A DNA stretch of 11,827 bases, from contig CAZFGN010000017.1 of NCBI GenBank assembly GCA_964518695.1, positions 1 to 11,827 on the forward strand. Direction: 5' to 3'. This document shows, piece after piece, positions 1-6,694 of the stretch (its first letter is position 1; every line of letters begins with the position of its first letter). This stretch comes from CAZFGN01 sp964518695. GTDB lineage: Bacteria; Patescibacteriota; Minisyncoccia; UBA6257; Colwellbacteraceae. The notes under the pieces are model-generated. The model did not search any database. It was not told the DNA's origin and worked only from the letters and a program-made list of their open reading frames with translations. The translations under genes were made by a program, and so were the position numbers.

Positions 1-371
1 GCTTTACGGCTTTTAGCCAAACTGACCTCAACCTTGATAAGATTGTGCTTAGTATAGACACGAAGAGGAATCAGTGTCAAGCGACTTGCTTCCATTTTGC
101 GAATCAAATTCTTGATTTCAACTTTGTTTAATAATAACTTTCTGGTTCTTTTGGAGTCGTAACCCTCCGGGGTATTTAGCGGCTGATAAGGAGGAATATC
201 TGCATTCAAAAGGTGGACATCGTTTTTATTTATAACAACATAAGAGCCGCCGAGATTTATTCTCCCGGATTTTATGGCTTTTGCCTCAAAGCCTTTGAGC
301 TCAATTCCGGCTTCCAGTTTTTCCAAGATGTCATAGTCGAAATAAGCTCTTTTGTTTCTCGCGAATTCCAT
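1..371 (-). CDS. smpB: SsrA-binding protein SmpB, N-terminal 123 residues (3' end outside window)
   Basis: SmpB binds tmRNA and delivers it to stalled ribosomes for trans-translation in the cytoplasm. Reading the minus strand from the ATG at 371 gives an open frame to the window edge, starting MEFARNKRAYFDYDILEKLE. It contains the family core: an AGIxLxGxExKxIxxGRxNL-like stretch at residues 21-40 (here GFEAKAIKSGRINL), a SYVVI strand at 43-47, KRTRKLLL at 74-81, and LTLIPLRVY near 98-106 followed by KVEVSLAKSRK. The usual family length is about 150 residues, so only the basic C-terminal tail is missing, because the window ends there and not because the gene is broken. The start is the first ATG of the frame; no Shine-Dalgarno is visible upstream. 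The gene diverges from argS, with 99 bp between the two starts occupied by an inverted repeat. Identification is firm. Confidence 0.95.
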   Translation of the reverse strand, partial: MEFARNKRAYFDYDILEKLEAGIELKGFEAKAIKSGRINLGGSYVVINKNDVHLLNADIPPYQPLNTPEGYDSKRTRKLLLNKVEIKNLIRKMEASRLTLIPLRVYTKHNLIKVEVSLAKSRK

Positions 372-377
372 AATACG

Positions 378-460
378 AAGTATATAGTATAGAGTATTCA
401 GTATATAGCAAATTCGAATCAGAGGACTGCTGTATTCTATATACTGCATACTATATACTT
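378..460. repeat. Inverted repeat, TATATAGTAT family (copy 1), in the smpB/argS divergent gap
   Basis: A 13-bp arm AAGTATATAGTAT (378-390) is perfectly matched by ATACTATATACTT (448-460). Inside it a second 10-bp block CAGTATATAG (399-408) pairs with CTATATACTG (437-446), so the region could form a long AT-rich hairpin. It fills nearly the whole gap between two divergent starts and must overlap any promoters for smpB and argS; TATACT/TATAGT boxes are abundant but no -35/-10 pair stands out. The segment 386-409 recurs in the opposite orientation at 6664-6687 with 22 of 24 identities, which marks it as a dispersed element and not just a local operator. Confidence 0.7.
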
Positions 461-470
461 GGTGTTAACT

Positions 471-2183
471 ATGCTTTTGGCTTCACTAAGAAGGCTTATT
501 GAAGAAGAGACCAGCGAAACAGACTTCAGTTTGGACGAGGCCGAATTGAATGGCCGGGGAGATTTTTCGACAAATGTTGCTTTTCTTTTGGCTAAAAAGA
601 AGGGAGTCAGTCCGATCACGGCCGCGGAAGATTTAAAGGAAAGGTTTTTGAAAGGGGCATTGGGAAGCTTGCTTGAAAAGGCGGAGGTAGCGGCTCCAGG
701 ATTTATAAACTTTTGGATTTCTAAGGAAGCCATAGAAGACGAGTTAATCAATATCGCGGAGGGGAAAAATCGCGTGGAGTTGAACGAGTTTAGCGGCAAA
801 AAAGTTATGGTGGAATACACCGACCCCAATCCTTTTAAACAATTCCACATTGGCCACCTAATGACGAATACAATCGGGGAATCCATCGCGAGGTTGTGCG
901 AAGCGGCTGGGGCGGAGGTGATGCGAGTGAATTATCAGGGCGATGTGGGTTTGCATGTGGCTTCGAGTATCTGGGGAATAATGAAGATTGTAGATGAAAT
1001 GCCAGATGAATCAGCGACCTTGGCAGATAAAACCAAATTTCTCGGGCGCGCTTACGCGCTTGGCGCAACTGCTTATAAAGAAAGTCCCGAAGCGAAAGCG
1101 GAGATTGAGGGGTTAAACAAAAAAATATATGAAAGGACTGATGGGGAGATAAATAAAATTTACGATTCGGGGCGGAAGTGGAGCTTGGATTATTTTGAGA
1201 GTCTTTATAAAAGGTTGGACACAAAATTTGTCCACTACTTTTTTGAGAGCGAGGTTGGTTCCTACGGAATGGAAATTGTAAAGGCGCATCCGGAAATTTT
1301 TATCAAAAGCGAGGGCGCAATGATTTTCCCCGGCGAAAAATACGGGCTTCACAACAGGGTTTTTATAAATTCTCTGGGCTTGCCGACTTACGAAGCAAAA
1401 GAATTGGGACTGAACAAGCGCAAGCTCGAACTTTATAGTCCAAACGTTTCTTTAATTATTACGGGTAAGGAAATTAACGAATATTTCCAGGTTCTCCTGA
1501 AAGTTATAGAATTAGTTATCCCGGAGGTAACCTCGAGAACAAAACACATCGGCCACGGTATGCTTCGACTGCCGACTGGCAAGATGTCTTCCCGGACAGG
1601 AAATGTTATTACCGCCGAAGGTCTTCTTGAGGAATTACGAGGTGCCGTTTCTGGCAAGATCAATAATCGCGAGGATTTGACTGATGCAGAAAAAGAAGAG
1701 ATTAAAGAGAAAGTAGCTATCGCGGCAATCAGATATTCCATTTTGAAGCAGGGTATAGGCAAAGATATTATTTTCGACATTGAAACTTCAGTTAATTTCC
1801 ATGGAGATTCGGGGCCTTACCTCCAATACACTTACGTCCGGCTAAAAAGCATTTTGAGGAAAGCCCACATCAACGGCGGGTCCGCCGATGAGGCGGGCTT
1901 TGACGCCAAGAATATCTCGATAGAAACGGATGGCAAAATAACTCTGAAACTCGCTAGATTTCCAGAAGTTGTAAGGCGCGCAGCCGAAGCCTCCCAGCCC
2001 AACTATGTAGCTACTTATTTGTATGAGTTAGCTCAAGAGGTTAATCACTATTACGAGGCTAATCCCATTTTGCAGTCGGAGCCGAAAGTTCGAACGCTAA
2101 GGCTAAACCTTATAAAAGCAGTTGCTGAAACGCTTAAAAGCGGTTTAAACTTACTGGGCATTCAAACCTTGGAGCAAATGTAA
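471..2183 (+). CDS. argS: Arginyl-tRNA synthetase (ArgRS)
   Basis: Class I synthetase that charges tRNA-Arg with arginine in the cytoplasm. The 570-residue product has the family order. An N-terminal tRNA D-loop-recognition domain covers about residues 1-95 (NGRGDFSTNVAF, then APGFINFW). The Rossmann catalytic core carries NPFKQFHIGHLMTN with HIGH at 126-129 and GKMSSRTGN with KMSSR at 371-375. The C-terminal helical anticodon-binding (DALR) domain begins near GPYLQYTYVRLKSILRKA. The frame is open back to TTG 459 and GTG 462, but those lie in or beside the upstream inverted repeat; ATG 471 gives MLLASLRRLIEEE, the normal beginning of the N domain, so I chose it. No Shine-Dalgarno is visible. 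It ends 5 bp before ileS and is probably co-transcribed with it. A 42-nt palindrome lies in frame at codons 464-477, in a variable loop. Confidence 0.97.
   Translation: MLLASLRRLIEEETSETDFSLDEAELNGRGDFSTNVAFLLAKKKGVSPITAAEDLKERFLKGALGSLLEKAEVAAPGFINFWISKEAIEDELINIAEGKNRVELNEFSGKKVMVEYTDPNPFKQFHIGHLMTNTIGESIARLCEAAGAEVMRVNYQGDVGLHVASSIWGIMKIVDEMPDESATLADKTKFLGRAYALGATAYKESPEAKAEIEGLNKKIYERTDGEINKIYDSGRKWSLDYFESLYKRLDTKFVHYFFESEVGSYGMEIVKAHPEIFIKSEGAMIFPGEKYGLHNRVFINSLGLPTYEAKELGLNKRKLELYSPNVSLIITGKEINEYFQVLLKVIELVIPEVTSRTKHIGHGMLRLPTGKMSSRTGNVITAEGLLEELRGAVSGKINNREDLTDAEKEEIKEKVAIAAIRYSILKQGIGKDIIFDIETSVNFHGDSGPYLQYTYVRLKSILRKAHINGGSADEAGFDAKNISIETDGKITLKLARFPEVVRRAAEASQPNYVATYLYELAQEVNHYYEANPILQSEPKVRTLRLNLIKAVAETLKSGLNLLGIQTLEQM
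1860..1901. repeat. In-frame 42-nt near-palindrome within argS
   Basis: Positions 1860-1901 are symmetric about 1880/1881. Outer arms AAAGCCC and GGGCTTT pair perfectly, TCA pairs with TGA, and CGGCGG pairs with CCGCCG. In total 17 of 21 positions form Watson-Crick pairs and one more is G/T. The segment is exactly 14 codons in the argS frame and encodes KAHINGGSADEAGF in a loop after the SILRKA helix. It is more GC-rich than its surroundings. This resembles palindromic elements that insert into coding sequence without disrupting the protein, but it could also be chance structure. Confidence 0.5.
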
Positions 2184-2188
2184 TTAAA

Positions 2189-5100
2189 ATGCTTAAGAAT
2201 TTTAAAGAATTTAAACTGTCTCAAATCGAAGAAAAAGTTTTGGAGAACTGGAAAGAAAATCAGGTTTTTAAGAAACTCCAGGAGAGAAAAAGTAAAATAG
2301 GCCCCTTTCGTTTCTATGAGGGACCGCCTTACGCTAATGGACACCCCGGCATACACCATGTTTTGAGCCGTGTTTTTAAAGATATTATCCTGCGCTACAA
2401 ATCAATGGCTGGCTATTCCGTTCCTAGAAAAGCCGGCTGGGATACGCACGGTCTGCCTATAGAGATACAAGTCGAAAAAGAGTTAGGGATTAAGAGTAAA
2501 AAAGAAATCAATAAGTTAGGTATAGAATTTTTCAACAAGAAAGCGAGGGAAACAATTTGGCGCTATCTAGATGAATGGGAACGTTTCACTGAACGTATCG
2601 GTTATTGGTTGGACTTAAAGAATCCTTATATAACCTGCGACAACTCTTATATTGAAAGCTTGTGGTGGGTTTTTAAGAGAGTTCACCATCGGGGATTTTT
2701 AAAAGAGTCTAGAAAAATTGTCCCTTACTGCCCGCGTTGCGAGACACCGCTTTCTAGTCATGAGTTGGGTCAGCCAGGAGTGTACAAACTAACGAAAGAT
2801 CCTTCGGTTTTTATTAAGTTTAAACTCAAGAATAAGAAGAACGAATACCTGCTTGTTTGGACCACGACTCCGTGGACGTTGCCTTCTAATGTTGCCGTAG
2901 CCGTTGACCCAAAGCTTACTTACACAAAATATAAAGTTGGGAATGAATACCTGTGGAGCTATAGCCCCCCGCCTCGATTATCAGGCGATGCCGAGGTAGC
3001 AGAAAAACTTTCCGGTAGAAAACTAGTGGGACAAGAGTACGCCCCACTCTATAAGACTTTACCAAAGGATGCGAATAAGACGACTAAGGAAAGAGTTTAT
3101 AGAATTGTGGCAGGGGACTTTATTAAGACCGAAGAAGGGACGGGGATGGTACACATCTCGCCGGCTTTTGGAGAAGACGACTTCAACTTGCTGGGGTCTA
3201 TTGATTTTCCAACGACCATCAACAATCAGGGGAGGGTGATAAAGGGATTGCCAGGAGCCGGTAAATTTATTAAAGATGCCGACAAAGATATTGCTCTAGA
3301 TCTTACAAAGAGAAACCTTCTCTATATTGAAGATAAGATAGAGCATGAATACCCTTTCTGTTGGCGTTGCTCGTCGCCGCTTATTTATTTTGCAAGAGTG
3401 AGTTGGTTTTTTGAAGTAAGTCGCTTGAGAAATAAACTTGTAAGCGAAAACGGAAAAATTAATTGGATACCTTCCTATATTAAAAATGGTCGTTTTGGAG
3501 AATGGATTAAGGAAGCTAAAGATTGGGCGATCTCCCGTGATCGTTACTGGGGAACACCTTTGCCTATTTGGAAGTGTGATGACTGTAAAACTCATGAAGT
3601 TATAGGCTCATTGGAAGAGCTTACCAACAAGGCTTACCACAAGAACAAATTTGTGATCTTAAGACACGGTGAATCGGATCACAACGTTAAAAATGTTATA
3701 GCTGTCGGGCTGGAGAAGGGCGATCACATATCTAGACTTACGGAAAATGGTAAGAGGCAGATTTTGAGCGCGACCAAAGCTCTGAAAAAAAAGAAGGCGA
3801 GTATTATTTTTACCTCCCCTTATAAGCGAACCATAGAGACTGCTAAGATAGTGGCGGCAGAGTTAGATATCCCGGTAATAGTTGATAAAAGATTAAGAGA
3901 AATTGACTGCGGCACTTTCAACTGGCGCAAGGTTCCCGAATATAAGAAGTTTTTTCAAGACCGACTTGAGAGGTTTACTAAAGCTCCGCCATCAGGCGAA
4001 ACTTTGAATGAAGTGAAGGCAAGGGTCTTCGATTTTATAAAAGACGTGAACGCTCGTTATAAAAACGAGACTATTTTAATAGTCGGGCACGGTGATGCTT
4101 TGTGGATGCTTGAGGGATCGGTAAAAAATCTCTCGAGAGAAGCGTCTCTTAAGCTTCCTTACATTGATATTGGTGAATCAAGAGAAATCTTCTTTAAGAA
4201 TCTGCCCTATAACGAGTCCGGAGAGATTGATATCCACCGTCCGTATGCTGATCAGGTTTACTTAGAGTGCGAGAAATGTGGCGGCAGTATGAAGAGAATT
4301 CCCGACGTGGCCGATGTCTGGTTTGATTCTGGAGCTGTGCCTTTTGCCTCGGTTCACTACCCTTTTGAGAACAAGAAGTTTATTGAAAGCGGCGAAGGTT
4401 ATCCGGCAGATTTTATTGCCGAAGCGATTGACCAAACGCGCGGTTGGTTTTACACCATGCTTGCTCTAGCCGTGCTTCTTGGTAAGCCCGCGCCTTACAA
4501 AAATGTCATTTCTTTGGGGTTAATTAGAGATAAGTATGGCCAGAAAATGTCAAAGTCAAAAGGCAACGTTGTGAATCCTTCGGAAATGATTGATAAATAT
4601 GGCGTAGATGTTATCCGTTGGCATTTCTATACCGTAAACCAACCGGGAGATTTCAAAGATTTTGATGAGGGGGAATTGGTAAAAAAACTGAGACAGTTTT
4701 TCTTTGTAATTTATAATTCTTATGTTTTCTACGAATCAGTGAGGGGGGCTGTTGGAAGTTTAAACGAATCTCACGTTATGGATCGTTGGATTTTGGCGAG
4801 AACTCACGAGACAATTGAGGGGGTAACCGCGAATTTGGAAAAGTATAACGTTGGTTCTGCTGCCAAACTGATTGAAGAACTTGTTGATGATACGTCACGT
4901 TGGTACATAAGACGTAGCCGGCGTCGACCTGGAATGAAACGTGTTTTGGGAGAAGTGCTTGTGGAAATAAGTAAATTAACCGCGCCGTTTATACCGTTTT
5001 TCGCCGATGCTCTATATCAGTCATTTAAAACCAAAGAATCAGTTCACTTGGCTCTTTGGCCTAAGGCTAATAAGAAACTTATAGACAAGGAACTTTTAGA

Positions 5101-5596
5101 AGCTATGGAAGAGGGGCGCAGATTGTCTGCCTTAGCTTTGGCTAAAAGAAGCGAAGCGGGGATTAAGGTTCGTCAACCATTGGCTATGTTTAAATTAAAA
5201 ACCAATAATAAACGACTTAAAATTGATCAAGAGCTAATCCAAGTTTTCAGGGAAGAAGTAAACGTGAAAGAAATTGTCTTTGATAACAAGATGGAAGACG
5301 AAATTGTGCTTGACACCCGCATAACACCGGAGCTCAAGGAAGAGGGCATAGTGAGAGAATTGGCAAGGCTAGTTCAAGATCTTCGCAAAAAGGCGAATTT
5401 GAAACCTGGGGATAAGGTAACTCTGTTTATTGAAGTGGGTGATTTTATTGAAGTGGTTCTTAAAAGAAACGTTAAACAATTTGGCAAAGAGATTAATGCT
5501 TCGACTGTCGAGTTTAAGCGTACTACTAAGTTTGATGCGGAGTGGAGCGGTGAAGTCGACTCCATGCCACTTTCACTCGCATTGAGAAAACTGTAA
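2189..5596 (+). CDS. ileS: Isoleucyl-tRNA synthetase (IleRS2 type) with inserted histidine-phosphatase domain
   Basis: Class I enzyme charging tRNA-Ile. The 1135-residue product has the IleRS2 (eukaryotic/archaeal-like) pattern: EGPPYANG at 44-51 followed by GIHH (54-57) where HxGH is usual, RKAGWDTHGLPIE, and a zinc-type cysteine pair CPRC at 181-184. The CP1 editing domain has TTTPWT (225-230) and GTGMVH (317-322) ending in GEDDF with the Asp pair 330-331. Next come the motif SRDRYWGTPLPIW, a zinc ribbon split as CDDC (463-466) and CEKC (694-697), KMSKS (786-790), the helical anticodon domain from about MDRWILART, and the IleRS2 C-terminal region (ELKEEGIVRELARLVQDLRKKANL). Residues about 485-676, between the two cysteine pairs, are a complete histidine-phosphatase domain; this explains the length above the roughly 1000-1050 residues expected. 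The ATG lies 5 bp after argS; GGAG at 2171-2174 is a rather distant candidate ribosome site. Function as IleRS is firm; the role of the insert is unknown. Confidence 0.96.
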   Translation: MLKNFKEFKLSQIEEKVLENWKENQVFKKLQERKSKIGPFRFYEGPPYANGHPGIHHVLSRVFKDIILRYKSMAGYSVPRKAGWDTHGLPIEIQVEKELGIKSKKEINKLGIEFFNKKARETIWRYLDEWERFTERIGYWLDLKNPYITCDNSYIESLWWVFKRVHHRGFLKESRKIVPYCPRCETPLSSHELGQPGVYKLTKDPSVFIKFKLKNKKNEYLLVWTTTPWTLPSNVAVAVDPKLTYTKYKVGNEYLWSYSPPPRLSGDAEVAEKLSGRKLVGQEYAPLYKTLPKDANKTTKERVYRIVAGDFIKTEEGTGMVHISPAFGEDDFNLLGSIDFPTTINNQGRVIKGLPGAGKFIKDADKDIALDLTKRNLLYIEDKIEHEYPFCWRCSSPLIYFARVSWFFEVSRLRNKLVSENGKINWIPSYIKNGRFGEWIKEAKDWAISRDRYWGTPLPIWKCDDCKTHEVIGSLEELTNKAYHKNKFVILRHGESDHNVKNVIAVGLEKGDHISRLTENGKRQILSATKALKKKKASIIFTSPYKRTIETAKIVAAELDIPVIVDKRLREIDCGTFNWRKVPEYKKFFQDRLERFTKAPPSGETLNEVKARVFDFIKDVNARYKNETILIVGHGDALWMLEGSVKNLSREASLKLPYIDIGESREIFFKNLPYNESGEIDIHRPYADQVYLECEKCGGSMKRIPDVADVWFDSGAVPFASVHYPFENKKFIESGEGYPADFIAEAIDQTRGWFYTMLALAVLLGKPAPYKNVISLGLIRDKYGQKMSKSKGNVVNPSEMIDKYGVDVIRWHFYTVNQPGDFKDFDEGELVKKLRQFFFVIYNSYVFYESVRGAVGSLNESHVMDRWILARTHETIEGVTANLEKYNVGSAAKLIEELVDDTSRWYIRRSRRRPGMKRVLGEVLVEISKLTAPFIPFFADALYQSFKTKESVHLALWPKANKKLIDKELLEAMEEGRRLSALALAKRSEAGIKVRQPLAMFKLKTNNKRLKIDQELIQVFREEVNVKEIVFDNKMEDEIVLDTRITPELKEEGIVRELARLVQDLRKKANLKPGDKVTLFIEVGDFIEVVLKRNVKQFGKEINASTVEFKRTTKFDAEWSGEVDSMPLSLALRKL
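3641..4216 (+). other. Histidine-phosphatase (phosphoglycerate-mutase-like) domain inserted in IleRS
   Basis: Within ileS, residues about 485-676 read as a full histidine-phosphatase fold. FVILRHGESDHN carries the RHG signature with the nucleophile His at 493, followed by the early Asn. TSPYKRTIETAKIVA is the SPxxRTxxTA motif with its phosphate-binding Arg. REIDCGTFNWRK supplies the candidate acid Glu. ILIVGHGDALWML holds the second catalytic His at 634. All four canonical catalytic elements are present, so activity is plausible. Flanking IleRS sequence resumes cleanly at IDIHRPYADQVYLECEKCGG. The frame is continuous, with no stop or frameshift at either junction. The substrate cannot be told from sequence; members of this family hydrolyse many phosphoesters. 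The domain boundaries are approximate. Confidence 0.9.
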
Positions 5597-5623
5597 GTCC
5601 ATGGAGATTAAACACTATATTCT

Positions 5624-5665
5624 CCAAGTATACTAAAACACCGATCGGTGTTTTAGTATACTTGG
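5624..5665. terminator. Perfect 42-bp palindrome between convergent ileS and trpS, candidate bidirectional terminator
   Basis: The sequence is a perfect palindrome centred between 5644 and 5645, with core CCGATCGG and flanks CCAAGTATACTAAAACA and its complement. It begins 28 bp after the ileS stop and ends one base before the trpS stop on the other strand. Its position between converging genes suggests bidirectional termination or an RNA-stabilising 3' hairpin. Neither side is followed by a U-tract, so it is not a textbook intrinsic terminator. The AGTATACT boxes recall the TATATAGTAT repeat family of this window. Confidence 0.55.
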
Positions 5666-5666
5666 C

Positions 5667-6647
5667 TTATATAAGCCCCACCTTTTTTGTTACTTCCTTC
5701 ATTGTCTGTTTGGCGATGAGTGTTGCGCGCTTCTCACTTTCCACGAGTATCCTCATAACGAGGCGCTTATTTTTGATAAGTTTGCCGCGTCTTTGTTGGA
5801 AGGGCTTTAATGTTTTTATTATAAGCTCGGCTAAATCATCTTTGAATTTTCCGTACCCGACATTCTTGAATCTTGTAACTACTTCGGAAGGGGATAGCGT
5901 GGAAAATTCGGAGTAGATTAGGACCAAATTCGAGATCGCTGGTCTTTTTTCTGGATCGTATTCGATGGTCGTCGATGAATCCGTTACCGCTCGCTTAACC
6001 TTTTCTCTTATCGTTTTTGGGGAGTCAGCAAGATAAAGACAGCCCGCGGGGATGGACTTGGACATTTTCTTTAGGGGATTATCCAAACTCATAATTCGCA
6101 GGGACTTAGTGTGTACTGCTTTTGGCTCTTTAAATGTTTTCCCAAATCTGTCGTTAAAGGTTCTTGCTATTTCCCTTGTCAATTCAATGTGTTGCCTTTG
6201 GTCTTCTCCAACTGGTACGAATTCGGCTTTATAGAGGAGGATGTCAGCGGCCATAAGAACGGGGTAATCAAGTAAGCCGGCGTTGGGAACCTGCCCTTCG
6301 CTCAACTTCTCTTTATATTCAATCATTCCTTGGAGTTTGCCCACGGGAGTTATGGTATTAAAAATCCAAGTCAAATTGGCGTGCTCCGGGACGTGCGATT
6401 GTATGAAAATCAGAGACTTCTTGAGGTCAAGTCCCATGGCGAGCGCGTCAACTGCCATCTTATAAATTTCTTCGGCTTTTTCTTTCGGGTCATAACGTTG
6501 GGTTAAGGCGTGATAATCGGCGATGAAGTAAAAACAGCGGTATTTATTAGAATTTTGCAATTCAACCGCTTGTTTTAACATACCGAGATAGTTTCCGATA
6601 TGTAGCTCCCCCGATGGTTTTAGGCCGCTTACGATTACAGGTTTCAT
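5667..6647 (-). CDS. trpS: Tryptophanyl-tRNA synthetase (TrpRS)
   Basis: Class I synthetase that charges tRNA-Trp. The 326-residue product matches the normal bacterial length (about 330). It opens with MKPVIVSGLKPSGELHIGNY, where HIGN at 16-19 is the class I signature as usually written in TrpRS. It continues with FIADYHALT, the helix motif DYPVLMAADILLYKAEFVPVGEDQRQHIELTREIA (product and substrate pocket), and KMSKS at 194-198 in LKKMSKSIPAGCLYL. The C-terminal helices end in KVGLI. The start is the only plausible ATG; upstream sequence has no Shine-Dalgarno. It lies 47 bp downstream of RNase J on the same strand, and that gap contains a repeat copy. Its stop abuts the palindrome shared with ileS. 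All catalytic motifs are intact. Confidence 0.97.
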   Translation of the reverse strand: MKPVIVSGLKPSGELHIGNYLGMLKQAVELQNSNKYRCFYFIADYHALTQRYDPKEKAEEIYKMAVDALAMGLDLKKSLIFIQSHVPEHANLTWIFNTITPVGKLQGMIEYKEKLSEGQVPNAGLLDYPVLMAADILLYKAEFVPVGEDQRQHIELTREIARTFNDRFGKTFKEPKAVHTKSLRIMSLDNPLKKMSKSIPAGCLYLADSPKTIREKVKRAVTDSSTTIEYDPEKRPAISNLVLIYSEFSTLSPSEVVTRFKNVGYGKFKDDLAELIIKTLKPFQQRRGKLIKNKRLVMRILVESEKRATLIAKQTMKEVTKKVGLI

Positions 6648-6663
6648 AAGGTTAATTATAACC

Positions 6664-6687
6664 GCTATATACTAAATACTGTATACT
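6664..6687 (-). repeat. TATATAGTAT-family repeat (copy 2) in the rnj-trpS gap
   Basis: Read on the minus strand, this 24-nt segment matches 386-409 on the plus strand at 22 of 24 positions. It occupies about half of the 47-bp gap between the RNase J stop (6695) and the trpS start (6647). It is itself rich in short inverted TATACT/AGTATA blocks. It could be a remnant of the larger element seen upstream of argS. Whether it affects trpS expression cannot be told. Confidence 0.6.
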
Positions 6688-6694
6688 GCGCACC

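Noticed and set aside
459..470. TTG 459 or GTG 462 as the argS start
   Set aside because: TTG 459 overlaps the right arm of the inverted repeat and GTG 462 lies just beside it. ATG 471 gives the expected N-terminus of the ArgRS N domain.
835..1224. 129-residue open frame on the minus strand inside argS (similarly 437-886, 1113-1352 and 1433-1780)
   Set aside because: It lies antisense to a well-supported synthetase, its translation shows no family features, and it has no start context. It is a shadow of argS.
2958..3000. GC-rich CCTCG...CGAGG hairpin in the ileS editing domain encoding an SPPPRLSGDAEVAE stretch
   Set aside because: The arms are only 5-6 bp with a 15-nt loop, the outer GCTA/TAGC pair is out of register, and the segment length matches normal IleRS2. 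A palindromic insertion like that in argS is not supported.
3641..4216. Phosphatase segment as a separate gene or an assembly chimera
   Set aside because: The frame runs through both junctions without a stop or internal start signal, and the IleRS motifs resume exactly where expected, so an inserted domain is the simpler reading.
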